Program-made: the position numbers and the translations under genes
Shown here: positions 23,511 through 35,239 of the stretch, one piece after another
Numbering within the stretch: position 1 is the stretch's first letter
Layout of the letters: every line of letters begins with the position of its first letter
Assembly: GCA_001692895.1 (NCBI GenBank)
Contig: KV748205.1
Coordinates: 806,001-870,000 of the forward strand
DNA: 64,000 nucleotides
Direction of reading: 5' to 3'
DNA from: Cenococcum geophilum 1.58
Taxonomy: Eukaryota > Ascomycota > Dothideomycetes > Gloniales > Gloniaceae
The notes under the pieces: model-generated
Database searches by the model: none
Seen by the model: the letters and a program-made list of their open reading frames with translations, nothing else
What the model was told of the DNA's origin: nothing

Positions 23511-25277
23511 GTACGGACGCTCTTATAAAACGTAAACAGGACCTAAATAACTAGATAGCCGTAAAGATCTTATTACAGACCTAGACGCTACTATAACTAG
23601 AATACCTTAACCTTTAAATACGAGAAGAACTAAGTACTAAATCTCTAAGCGCTGAGATATGTCCTATTAACCCTATGGAATTTAACCTTATTAATAAACT
23701 ACTGCAAGTAAACTATACGGACCCTTCTCTATAGGAATACTGTAAAAAGGTAAAGGATATTACTAGCCTATAGTCTTTTAAAAATAGACTACTTAAGTAC
23801 TAGAAACGGCTAGTAGTAGTAAAGGAATAGAACTTATAAACCTAGTTTATTACTAAAGCATATACCTAGGTCTCTATAGCCTACCCTAAAAAAAATAAGA
23901 CCCGTAAGATTACTAGCAACCGTTAATACTAGCCCAGAATAGTTATAGATATTAACTATTATATACGGAACTACAATAACTGCCGTAGGTCTATAATTCC
24001 ACGAGATAAAACCCTAGGATTATTAAAACCTCTCTAAATACCTAACCGCCCCTAGTAGTATATCTCTATAGACTTCTATAAGCTACCTATAGACCACGAC
24101 GGATATAATATAGTTATAATTCTAATTAACCGCTTTAGTAAGCGCCTGTTTTTAATTCCCTATTATAAGAATATTAATATTAAGGAGGCGGCCTAACTGT
24201 ATATCTACTACGTCTACCGCATTTACGGACTATTAGATACTATAGTATCCAATTACAGCCCGTAATTTATATTAGCTTTTTAGAATAAGTTTATCTAGAT
24301 CCTAGGTATTAGGCTAAAGCTCTCTATAGTATACTACCCCTAGATAAACGGCTAGACGGAGATTATAAATTAATATTTAGATTAAAGACTTTAGCCTTTT
24401 ATTAACTACTTCTAGAATAACTAGGGCGAACTACTACCCTTAATAGACTACGCCTAGGTAACCCTACCTTATAACTTTATAGGATTTGCACCTATCTAAT
24501 TAGAAATAGGGTATTTACCCTAAATAAGCTTTAACTAGGATAGACTAAAAGGACTACGGACTGTATGCGAGAAACTATCTTATAAGGAAGCCTAATAGTA
24601 CGCTAAGCGCTTAGAGGAAGCCTAAATAGTAGCCTATATAAATCTAAAAAAGGCCTAAAAATTAATAGTATAGTAGGTAAATAAGTATAAGCACGAACCT
24701 AACTTTACTATAGGTAATATAGTCTAGGTTATAATAAAGAACTAAAAGACGGAACGGCCTAGCTATAAGCTAGACTATTAAATAGCGGGACTATATAAGG
24801 TCCTTAAGAAGATAGATAACTTATATAAAGTAAAGCTCCTAGATTTAATTAAGGTTTACCTTATTTTCTTACCGGATAAGCTATAAAAAGCTATAAATAA
24901 CCTATTACCTAAATAAAAGAACAAACCTCCCCTACTAATTTAAGTTAGTGGCGATAATAAATAGGAGATTAAAGAAGTACTAGCCTATAAACTAGTAAGG
25001 AAAATGCTAAAGTACCGTATTAGTTGGAAAGGCTATAACCTAAACCCTACCTAGTACCCTATATAAAACTTTATTAGTAGTCCCTATAAGCTTTAAAAAT
25101 TCTATAGCCGTTACCCTAATAAATTAGGACCCTTAAAGTACCTAGATAAGTAAATAGAGTGCTAGTATAGTAAAGACAATAGGCTATTAGAAGAATATAA
25201 AGATAAAAACGCCCTATAGGAGTAATATGGATATATAAAGCCTAAGGGCAGGCTTTACTAAAGGGGGGGGGGGGTAA

Positions 25278-25528
25278 TATTACGGCACTAGTAGAAAATG
25301 GCAGAACTTAGTTAGCAGAACTTAGTAGATCTTTATACTAGCAAGTTGCTACAGATTGCCGCATATTGCGGTTACGTAACGCGAAGATCTTATATAATAT
25401 TAAGCGGCGCTACTCTTCTTCTCCTTTTCTTTTCTTAGCTTTAGATTCTTGTTTATAGACAATCCAATTATATAGGCTTGCGCGTCCCTCTTACCGTGCT
25501 TATGCCTTAATTAACTAAGTCGCTAACA
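25278..25528 (+). repeat. 3' LTR of gypsy C
   Basis: 251 bp, preceded by a G-run polypurine tract at 25262-25277. It lacks the solo LTR present in the 5' copy. Confidence 0.93.
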
Positions 25529-25685
25529 CTTTTTAGCTAACTTATCTGCTATTTCGTTTCTATGCTAAAGACCTTAGTTATATAGTTTAGTAGGGTCTAA
25601 GGTGGTTTCCTCTACGAATTAACGCTAGCTATTTCTATTCTCCTTCTATATTATCTTCTTAAGCCTATTTTTTAAGGCCTTATAG
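25529..25685 (-). mobile_element. LINE fragment (linker after the endonuclease)
   Basis: 157 bp between gypsy C and element I. Together with 32813 onward it forms one LINE that element I interrupted. On the minus strand it reads like the basic linker between the endonuclease and reverse transcriptase of a Tad/I-like non-LTR element. Confidence 0.5.
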
Positions 25686-26371
25686 TGTGGTGGTGTAGAT
25701 TAGACGTCGCCTACTGTCTTGGCATTTTCCTATACAGTAAAAACTGGTTAGTATGATACGGTTCGTACGGCCAAGCGTATCGTTATACCAATAGTATTGT
25801 TATACGAAGAGTCACGTATTTGGTTAATAAGTAATAAGAGGGGGGGCTTTATACTTAAAAAGGCTTAAGGCGTCTACCTTACTGGCTAAATTAGGCTCGT
25901 ATAAGAGCATATATATTAGATCCCGCAAGAGTTATATAAGTTTGCAAGTACTCTCTATCTTTTTGGCTATATAGCGACGTGGAGCGGGACGTGTTACAAC
26001 TCCCTCCCATATAAAATCTCTACTGGTTATAACGATTTTGGTAGGGGAGACTTAACGATATCATCAAAAGTCAGAATATCGTAATATTACACCAAAAATA
26101 ATTTGATTGAGGGGTGTAGATCGTAATATAGAGTATATCGTTGTAATTAGATATCGTACTAACCAGTTTTTACTGTATTTATAAAGCCTTCGGCTTCCTT
26201 CCTTCTTCCCTCTATTAGATAGATATTACGACCTTACCAGTTACCGGAAATACACTCTTTTCTTTCTTTCTTACTAGCTGTTCTACTAACTGATTACAAC
26301 TAACCGACCGACCAACCGACAGACCAACAGCACTGTGACTTTCCATCTTAGAGAGGTTATACCCTCCCATA
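25686..26371 (+). repeat. 5' LTR of element I, interrupted by a MITE
   Basis: Starts TGTGGTGGTG and ends in a CCCTCCCACA-like end. It pairs with 32562-32808 once the MITE at 25735-26175 is removed. Confidence 0.88.
25735..26175. mobile_element. MITE with 24-bp terminal inverted repeats (Tc1/mariner-like)
   Basis: 441 bp, starting CAGTAAAAACTGG and ending with its reverse complement; the inverted repeats pair over about 24 bases with one mismatch. It is flanked by TA on both sides, and excising it with one TA restores the LTR sequence seen at 32562-32808. It contains no transposase frame, so it is a non-autonomous DNA transposon of the Tc1/mariner (Fot/pogo-like) superfamily. RIP damage looks milder than in its surroundings. 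Confidence 0.88.
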
Positions 26372-27230
26372 TATTTTATAGCATTCCACATAGGGACGAT
26401 GGCAAGCTCTTTAGATTAGAAGTCTAGTGCTATATACACAGGAGACACGTAAGAACATACTACGACTATAGAAGAACGATTAGCTGCGGAAGAACGACCA
26501 GCTGTAAAAGAACCGCCAGCTAGATAGACGAGACAGCAGAAGTAGAGAACTAGGCAGTATTAAATAGCAAGGGGAATTAGGCAGTCCCGGAAAAGATAAA
26601 ATAGCCAAACTTAACGCATAGGCCAAAGAGTGGCAATAAGAGGCAAAAGAGCATAAGTTAGATGGTCTTAGAAAGTTATATATAAGGACGTTAAGCGAAC
26701 TAGCGAGCCAATTAGATAACTTTGACCGGTGGTTAGAATTACTAAGATCTACTACCGAGCATAGCCAGACCTTTATTAAAGACGTAGAGACGGGTAGCTA
26801 AAGGCCAATTATTTAGACGGAAATGAGATCTAAGATATCTGGCGGCGAAGGAAGTTAGTACTACCTTTTAAGAATGGAGATAATACCAAGCAAGGCCGTA
26901 AGCATATGAGATTAAATCTGTCCTTAAAAGCTTCCTATTCTAGCTTAGCTTTATTCTCTTTTAAGTTATCCGGATTATATTAGTAGCGGCTTTAGAGGCA
27001 CTCCGTAAAGAACTACTACGCGGAATAATGGCAGACTAAAGCAGACGGACGTACTAAGACCTAGTAGTGGATAGTGAAGACACCATACTCTCTTAGGGAG
27101 ACTCCCCCTTAGGCGTTAAGAAGCAGGTGCCTTCCGTTAGGGACATAGCTGTATAAGTAGACTAGCCACAGCATGTACCTATTAAGATCCCACTAGGATA
27201 GCTATCTGAAACACCCTCTGTTAAGACTAT

Positions 27231-27504
27231 TGTAGGAGGGTACGACCACTCTCAGATAGGAAAGTCACAGTGCTGGCTGTCTGTCGGTCGGTCGGTCGGT
27301 CGGTCGTCAGTCATAATCAATCAGTAGGAAAGCAGTTAGTAAGAAAGAAAGAAAAGAGTGTATTGTGTGTCCGTCGTGCCTGTCCGAGTTGTTGAAGACT
27401 CTGAGGGCTCCAGACCGATCTATATAACTTGTGTAAGGCCTAGGCTCTCCCGAAGCTATACCTAATCTAGATGTTAAATCCAGGGGCCAAATCACACCAC
27501 TACA
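27231..27504 (-). mobile_element. Inverted solo LTR of the element I family
   Basis: 274 bp, TGTAGGAGGG...CACCACTACA, matching the reverse complement of the element I LTR including the CCGA-type repeat and pyrimidine tract. A 4-bp duplication CTAT (27227-27230, 27505-27508) matches the 4-bp size used by element I. It retains normal CA/TG content. A 62-codon open frame inside it is not a gene. Confidence 0.82.
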
Positions 27505-29414
27505 CTATAGCCATGCAAGCAGACCTACTATAGCGTTTATCCGTAACACCTAGGACTGATAACCCTTAGTAGATAAAGGATATAAGCCGTAAGGACCACC
27601 TATAAGCTCCTAAGGAAGCTCTAAATATACCTTATAGCTAGTAGTCGACGGCTTAAAATAAGGTCTATATTATAGTCTAGCCTATACTAGCCCTAGGAGC
27701 TATAGGAACTCCCTACTTCGCAGGATAGAACGTGTTGCAGTTTATTAAGTAGTATAAGCGGCTATACGTCTAATACTATATAATAAGTAAGGAGAAGCAC
27801 TAGGGTCTTCTGGAGTACTGCGATTACTAAATAGGAATGTAGATCCGAAGTCTACCTAAATTTATAGCTGGCAATTAGACGGAGCTTATAAGAAGGCTTA
27901 GGGCAAAGTACTAAGAAAGTGACTAATTTCGGTAAATAGAAACAGTAGAATTCTTAGAAGCCTATATATAGTAGTATAGGGACAATCCGCCGAATAGTAT
28001 ACGCGAGTACTATAGACAGTTCGCACTAATTTCTTAAAAGGCTACTAAAGCTAGCAATTTGGACAACGGTTAGTGAGGATACTAGTTTGTAAAAGGACTT
28101 CCGCTTAAATATTAAAGATACGCTATAGCTAAAACGGGAGCTAATCTAGATAGACGAAAGTCCTTTAACTTCTATTAGTTACTAAGAGCCGTAAAGGACA
28201 GACTTAGTTTATATAAGGGCGCAGATTATTTACTAAAAATGGACCCTAAGGAGCAGAGCCTTTGTTAGCCAGTTAAACAGTTCTGTAATTAGTAGCCGGT
28301 TTAATGGGATAAGATTAGCTGTAGGAGAGAAGGAAGACTTTTTAACCTAGCTAGACCAGGTATACACGGAGGAGCTTTAATATAGCAGCAGTTACCTATT
28401 ACGGATTAGGCTGTAGTTTAAAGCCTAGCATAAGGATATAGCCTAGCACTAAGATATAAAGACTAGTAGACTAGCACCTAACCTCCGCAAGACTCCTAAT
28501 ATCTATAAGACTGTTAATATCCATAAGATTTTACTGCTTTTAAATAGCCGCAGTAAGACGCATAGGGTTAGTAAGGTACGTAAGGATAAGGCTAGCAGAC
28601 CTGTTTTAGATATGGAGGAAGTTACTATTTTACTAAGTACGAATGCTAAGGGCTAAAGGATCTTATTTAGTAAGGATTCGTATATATAAAATAAGGAAGG
28701 CTAGTAGCGGGGGTGCGCGATTGACCTAGACTAGTACTTTCGTGGCTCGGCAATAAAGGACAACTAAAAGGTATTAAGAACTGGCTTTATACGTACTAAG
28801 GAATAAACCTAAATAGATAGGTATATTAGAAAATAGAAGGATAAGGATAGACGTAGAAATAGGCCCCTATAAGATAAATAGATTTTACTACTTTTTATAA
28901 CAGAGTAGTACTAAAGGACAGTGATAAAACACGTATAAACTGGGAGGACTACTATTAAGTACGGCCTACGGACTTAGTAACGCCTAGCCAGCAACGTCCG
29001 TAGACTTACTTAACTCTTAGAGATAGCCGTATAACTAGGATAACCGTTAAGTAACAGTAGGCATAGCTATAGGAAAGGAATGTATGACCGGGAGATTATA
29101 TCCAAATTGGGTTATAGCCTATAGATAAGATAGCTAAAGCTAGGAAGAAGAATAAATTATCTAATCCTTAGAGATGGTCTTAGAGACGGACGCTTAATTA
29201 GGTCAGCCATTAACTATAGGCTTCGCAGCAGGCTCTATAGTAGGTATAGGATATTTAACTAGGGGACAGTTAAATTCTAAGGTAGGAGAGGGGATGTAGA
29301 TAACGGCCGTATAAAAGATTTCTATTTGTCTGCTTAATTATAGTATTTCCTAAAGCTCCTTTCCTTGTTTATTTTCTTAATCGCAATATATTAAGACGCG
29401 TTAGTTGCGATAAC

Positions 29415-29540
29415 CTACTGTAAAGATATTAGCTTAGCTTACCGCCTATTACCGAGCTAATAGCAATTTTTTATCCCGGGGATAAAAAATCCTAATTAGT
29501 CTATTTAGTAATAGAGCCGGTAGAACTCTACGCCGCCCCT
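29415..29540 (+). repeat. Block shared with gypsy D 3' region
   Basis: Aligns by eye with 42987-43112: a shared KAAAGATATTAG start, CTTACCGCC, the hairpin region, then CCTAATTAGTCTATTTA. Non-coding in both elements. Confidence 0.7.
29466..29490. repeat. Perfect 12-bp inverted repeat (hairpin)
   Basis: Two 12-base arms (ATTTTTTATCCC and its complement) around a single G, inside a block also found in gypsy D (see 42987). Confidence 0.85.
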
Positions 29541-29559
29541 AAAATTTAATAATATAGCT

Positions 29560-31760
29560 GCACGATAAAAACGGATACTAAGAGCCTTAGTTAATTATAT
29601 AGATATAGAGCCGATTATATAATGCAGAGCTAAATATAGAGCTGCATGTAAAGCCTTAATTAATTAATAGTATGGAAGCCTTAATTAAATCGAGTGACTG
29701 TATAGAAGCCGCGACTGGTCGAGGAATTGAATTAAGCCAGAGCCTTAATATTAGTATGTCGCCGTTACTGAACCAAATCAGTTAAATGTTGTTAAATTAG
29801 AGCCTTTGACCAGGCCGACCTTATTCCTTATTTAAACGATAAATAATTACAGCACAACTATTACTGCCATCCGAATTTAGTACTATGCCAGCTATATAAT
29901 AAGAACAGACACTATAGTAAGGAAGGGACCTATATAAAGGCAATAGCATAATATTAGTGATAAAGCACTATGGAAACGGTAGAGCAGTATATAAAAAGGC
30001 ACTGTAAGAGATTATATATAAGGCATAGCTAACTACGTTAAGCCTAAGCTATTCTTATGCGACTAAAAACAGGACTAAGCTATATCTAGCTAAGCTAGTA
30101 AAGGACCTTATTAAGGATTATAAGGGGAATAGGAATTGGACGTGTAGGAGCTAGCACTTTTTAGGGATTGTCTTGACGAAAGGACTATATTATAGATATA
30201 AGGGCAAGGGATATACGACGGAGGTAGTTATAATAGTTAAGAAGCTGTTACTAGATGGCTTTAAAGATACTAAGGATAACTTAGATAAAGCGTAGAGCCA
30301 GCAGGACAATAATAAAGAGACTAAAAGTAAAAGATAACCCTAAGAAGGTTCTTAAGCTAGAAGAAGATTAAGGATATATAAGCGTACTGCTAGTAGCAGG
30401 GGCAAAGAAGTAGCCGTAAAAGCCTAGGGATATGCCAAAAGAGTTAAAAGTAAGGACAGCCTAAAAAGGAAAGAAAAGTAGCTGTAGAAGACGTCCTATA
30501 AAAGCGCCGGGCCTATAGTAGTAGTTTAGAGGAAGCTGCCGTTAGTGCTTGTAAAGGAGGAAGTCTTAGGATAGGTCTCTAGATTAGACGTTTAGTAGAT
30601 ACTAAGAGCCTTAAATAACTACGGATACAAAGCTCTAATTGATTAACTATATGGATATAAAGCTTTAATAGAATAACTACACAGCTAGAGTCTTAATTAA
30701 TTGTCCGTAGATATAAAGCCTACGGATATAAAACCCAGGTCGTACGTATAGTAGAAAACACCTTAAGTTAAGCTAGAGCCTTAGTTAAATCCTAATTAGT
30801 TAAACGCCGCCTATATAAGTTAAGTTGTTAAATTAGAGCCTTTAGTCGGGCAGACCTAATACCCTATTTAAACGTCTGTTAATTATACGGTTACAGTTAA
30901 ATCGAATTAGTTACCCGTCGCCGTTAGACATCTTTAATTAGTAGTTAAAGATCCTACAATAGCAGATACGCAGGCATGTAGGCATTAGGCCTAACTAGGA
31001 GATTAGTATACGGCCGGAAGAGCATTTTAGAGCCTCTGCGAGAGTCTCTTCCCTTAACTACCCCGTCTTATTAATTAACTACTGCCTGTCTTGACGCCTA
31101 CGGACTAGTTAACTAGAACAATCGTTCCTATAAATATAGATATGGAGTCTTACACGAAGTCTATGGATATAGAGCATATAGGTATAGAGCCTTAATTAGA
31201 TAATAGTACGGCAGCTTAACCGGACGCCTATATATATAAAGCCTTAATTAAACAGCAGATGCAAAGCCTTGACCAATTAGACGTCTACATAAAAGTTTTA
31301 ATTAACTATCTCTAAATGCAAAGCCTTAGTTATATATGTAGTAGAAGACACCTTAAGTCAAGCCAGGGCCTTATTAAATCTTAATTAGTTAAACGCCGTC
31401 TCTGCATTTAAATCAGGACAATTAGAGCCTTTAATTGGGCCGACTTTTTACCCTAATTAAACGACCAAACGATTAGTTGCAGCACGTCGTCACCGACTAG
31501 TTAGATAGTCTTTAGCCAGTAGTTAAAGCACGCAGATACGCATATAGACACGGACGTAGAATATATAATGTAGAGCTACTAATGCATAGCTAGATGTATA
31601 GCCAGACGTATAGCTAGACGTACGGCTAGATATAAGGCCTAATATAAAGCCACGGACAGAGCCTTAATTAAGAGCTGCGTATAATGCAGACCGATATAGA
31701 GTCTTAACATTAAACGACCAACTAAATAATCAAATTAAGCCAGAGCCTCTGCTACCTTAA
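29560..31760 (+). repeat. Dispersed direct repeats in the 3' half of element I
   Basis: A module of roughly 300 bp recurs at about 29560-29870, 30590-30920 and 31170-31540, with a partial copy at about 31560-31760. Each carries many AGCCTTAATTAA-like motifs, then TTAGAGCCTTT followed by a TTTAAACG-like stretch. Spacing is irregular. The sequence between the first two modules (29870-30580) looks coding-derived but I do not recognise it. Confidence 0.65.
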
Positions 31761-32360
31761 TTGACTGCCCTACCGCTACCGCTGCTGCTATCTCTATTCC
31801 GCCCGGCCATTTTATCCCTACTGTTTTAACCAACTACTCTATCTCTATTGTTCTAGATCTATACCGTTGCTAGATCTATACCGCTGCTAGATTTACTAGA
31901 TCTGTTATATTGTCTAACTATTCCGGCCGACCTGTTCTAGGCATAATGCTATTTTAACTATTCTACTATTGCTCTCCCGACCGCCATACTCTACCGTTTT
32001 AATCGCCCCGCCGCCTGTTCCGACTAGCCGCTTCTAACCGACTGCTACTAACTACTGCTATTAACCGTTTTATTACTACTACTATTGCTACTACTATATT
32101 AACCAACTGCTACTAACCAACTACTATTGACCGTTTGCCGCTACCGAGATTTTTACTACTAAAAGTTCCGCCGCCGAATATCCTACTACTTACTAACTAT
32201 TACTAAGTTCTTCTACCAAGTATTCTACCACCAACTGTTCTATTTTATTTTATCGCGCTAACTGTCTGCTTTTGTTACTGCTTATGCCGCTATTACTTTA
32301 CTGCTACTACTACTCTTACTACTGCTGTTATTATTTCTAGTTTACTGCTGTTCTAGTTAC
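31745..32360 (+). repeat. Pyrimidine-rich CTR-triplet tract
   Basis: Long stretch dominated by CTACTG, CCGCTG and CTATT-type triplets, just before the 3' end of element I. Either degenerate microsatellite or a former low-complexity coding or untranslated region. Confidence 0.6.
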
Positions 32361-32561
32361 TACTAGTAGAAAGATTAGATCTTAGCTATGGGTAATAAAA
32401 GGACACCATAGAACAGTTCTATAGGAAGGCTAAGGATATATTTAACTGCGTTTGTTTAGGGATATACTTTCCTTTATCTATTTTACTTTTGCTATACTCC
32501 CGTTTTGCTATTCCTCTATATTATAGAACGTTAGGGGACAACGTTCTTAGTAGGGGAGGTA

Positions 32562-32808
32562 TATAGTGGTGTAGATTGGACGTCGCCTACTGTCTTAGCA
32601 TTTTCCTATATTTATAGAGCCTTTGGCTTCCTTCCTTCTTCCCTCTATTAGATAGATATCACGACCTTACTAGTTACCAGAAATACACTCTTTTCTTTCT
32701 TTCTTACTGGCTGTTTTACTAACTAATTATAACTAACCGACCGACCGACCGACCGACAGACTAACAGCACTATGACTTTCCATCTTAGAGAGGTCGTACC
32801 CTCCCACA
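32562..32808 (+). repeat. 3' LTR of element I
   Basis: 247 bp, pairs with 25686-26371 (less the MITE). The ATAG duplication follows at 32809-32812. Confidence 0.9.
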
Positions 32809-32812
32809 ATAG

Positions 32813-35230
32813 CTCTAATAGTAGTAGGCCTCGCCTATTACGCTATACTAATGCTTTACCCTCCTTATGCTTATAAGTAGCTATACCGCCTCTAGCGACT
32901 ATTCCCGCCTAGCGTGCTTACTAGGTTACGCTTTTAGGCAGTACTCTTTTAAACAGTTGCTTATAATTCTCTAGATATCTACTAGCGTTACCTCCGGTAT
33001 TACTGCTAGTCTATTAGTAATTTCTTAGGAGTATTTTTCCTAATTAAGTTTTTATATAGCGCGTCTCTAGCGGGTTTATTACGCTAGGGCGTTAACGTTA
33101 AAAGTAATCCGTATAGGTATATGGTCTGCAGTTATTACCTATATATTTTTTATTTTATAGAACGCTAGCCGGTCTCTAAGTGCTTCTTATATAAATATTA
33201 GGTCGATTATACTCTCTTAAATCCCCCTTTTCTAGGTAGGTTCGCTAATTAGAGTAGTTAGAACAAGGCCTTACGTTTCTAGTTCGTTAAGTAGGTAAGT
33301 CGCCTATACTTCTACTATAGCTTACTGGCCTCTATATACTATATAGTGCGCATTAAAGTCCCTTAGGACTATTATCTCGCCTTTTACTATGTTAATAGTA
33401 TATTATAGTAGTCCCTATATAATTATCTAGGGCTTATTATTACTTAGGTTATAGACGTTAATTATACTAATTTAGCCCCTATCTATAACTATTTATACTT
33501 TAGCTATATTAGGGCTAATAGTCTAGTAGCTCTATACCTATATACTAATGTATTGGCTAATTAGGAAGTATACACGGGTAGCTAGGTCTAGTTTATATAA
33601 AAGGTAGTATCCTTTTAGTTTATATATTTTTTAGGTTTACTTATTACATACTAGTTCTTATAGGGCTATTATCTAGTATTCTTTTAGATTAAAGCTGTTA
33701 AATAAAGGGCGTATTACTTTATAGTTTAAGTGTCCGTAGTTATATTATACTATTAACCCTTTTATAACTTATTTAATGGCTTATAGATATCTTCCCTTTA
33801 TATTTAGGGCGTCTTAGCTAGGACTGTTATAGTTAGGATTTTCTGCTAGGATAGGTCTCTAGCTATATTAGTGCTGCCTTATAGGCATCCTACGCTCCAT
33901 TTTGCTACTAGTTAGGTAGATAGTACTCCTACTAGGGTAAGTACCCTAAATCTCTTCCGTTAAGCGACTATCTACCCACTTTTACTTACCCTACTTACCT
34001 CTTTTTCCTTATAAACGTTTCCTTATAGCGTAGCTATAAGCTAATATAGCTAGGCTTGTCTTGCTATAGTAACTTTTTAGTATACCTAGTAGGTTTTATA
34101 GGCCATCTTCTACTATACTCTATATTCTTTACCGCAATTTACGTATCTAGCTCCCTTATCTTTAGGGTAGTTCTTAGTGTAATAAGTGTTAGTATACTCT
34201 CTGTATCTTACTTACCTCCCATATACGCTTAAGATATACCCCTACTATTAGTATTAAAGTATCGTCTAACTTAGACTCCGTGGTGGTAGAGCCGGGCCTT
34301 ATACTAAAGGCTATTTATAACTACTCCCTTATATACTAGTGCTGCCTATATCTCTTATATTAGTAGGCTAAGTATTAAGGTGCCGCGCGTTTTAACCTTT
34401 TAGAACCTTAGTAACTCCCTATATACGTTATATATTCTTTATTAAGCTATGCAACTCTAGTTATAGTAATTTCTAAGACTAGTTTTTTAGTAGCCTCCGT
34501 AATCCTCTAAATAAGCTATATATTTATAGCGCCTTACCCGCTTTCTACTTATATATTAAGGGGTATCCCTATTACCTTAACTGGGTAGTTCTATTAAAGG
34601 ATCTTACACTTAGGGGTATTACCCTAAAAGATAACCTAATCTTCTATCTGCTAGTTAGGGAGCGTAACTTTAATATCGCCGCTATATAGTACCCTTACCG
34701 CTACTACCCTTAGTATATATATCTTAATTAATATAAGGATCTATTCTAGTTCCGCTCCTACTATCTCTAGTATTTTAACCCTAACTATAGCCCTAACCGG
34801 TGCTACGCTAAGTATATGCTAAAGGCGCGCCGGTCGGGCGCTTATAGCGATATTGGTCTATAATAGCTTTATTGCCTATGCTGTTAGAGCTTTATATAAT
34901 TTTATAGCATCCTTAATAAGTTTAAGCCTGTCCTCTACCGCGTTTTAGTTCCTATTATGCCTTATCTAAAGTTCCTAGGTAATTTATCCTGCCTATTAGG
35001 CCGCACGCGCTACCCCTACACGTAGGTGTTTATCCTCTCCCTTCCCTAAATCTTCCTTAATGTCTTTTAGGATATTTACGAGTTTCTACCGTTTCTGGTC
35101 GTTGTCCTTTGGTTATTATAGTTAAGTCGCCCCCTATTAAGTTTGTTATGGTATCGCGTTTTTCTATATATTAGCCCACTTTTAAGTCTATAGCAACCCT
35201 CCTTTATTACGCAGGCTTTCCGGCTGTAAT
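32813..35230 (-). mobile_element. LINE (Tad/I-like) remnant: ORF1 and endonuclease part
   Basis: Minus-strand non-LTR retrotransposon, continuous with 25529-25685 before element I landed. The region around 33340-33370 reads on the minus strand like the DFNAH motif of the apurinic endonuclease, and 32813-33000 like the Arg-rich linker that follows it. About 33950-35200 corresponds to ORF1 upstream of it. The reverse transcriptase is not in this segment; it should lie beyond gypsy C (left of 13403) but I could not identify it there. Dense RIP stops; the 5' boundary with gypsy K near 35230 is approximate. Confidence 0.7.
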
Positions 35231-35239
35231 ATATATATT

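Larger units (their letters stand above)
13408..25528 (+). mobile_element. Ty3/gypsy LTR retrotransposon C, split by two insertions
   Basis: Plus-strand element of about 6.0 kb once the nested solo LTR and gypsy B are removed. LTRs are 251 bp each (5' copy counted without its insertion) and start and end with TGTTA/TAACA-like ends. Flanking pentamers cttat and ctttt agree at 4 of 5 bases. Domain order: gag about 14040-15250, protease about 15290-15600, reverse transcriptase about 16430-16850, RNase H about 17170-17550, then, after gypsy B, integrase about 23515-24700, a chromodomain about 25000-25100 and a polypurine tract at 25262-25277. Broken by very many RIP changes; old. Confidence 0.9.
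25686..32808 (+). mobile_element. LTR element I with gag-like region, no polymerase seen
   Basis: Plus-strand LTR element, 7,123 bp, or about 6.7 kb without its MITE. LTRs are 25686-26371 (243 bp without the MITE) and 32562-32808 (247 bp; the difference is one CCGA unit in a CCGA repeat). A 4-bp duplication ATAG flanks it (25682-25685, 32809-32812). A gag-like region spans about 27560-28700. I could not find reverse transcriptase, RNase H or integrase segments, so it may be a large non-autonomous element, or its pol may be too decayed to read. The 3' half holds dispersed direct repeats and a CTR-rich tract. A polypurine tract (AGGGGAGG) precedes the 3' LTR. Confidence 0.75.

Noticed and set aside
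27307-27495. 62-codon minus-strand frame
   Set aside because: Lies inside the inverted solo LTR 27231-27504.
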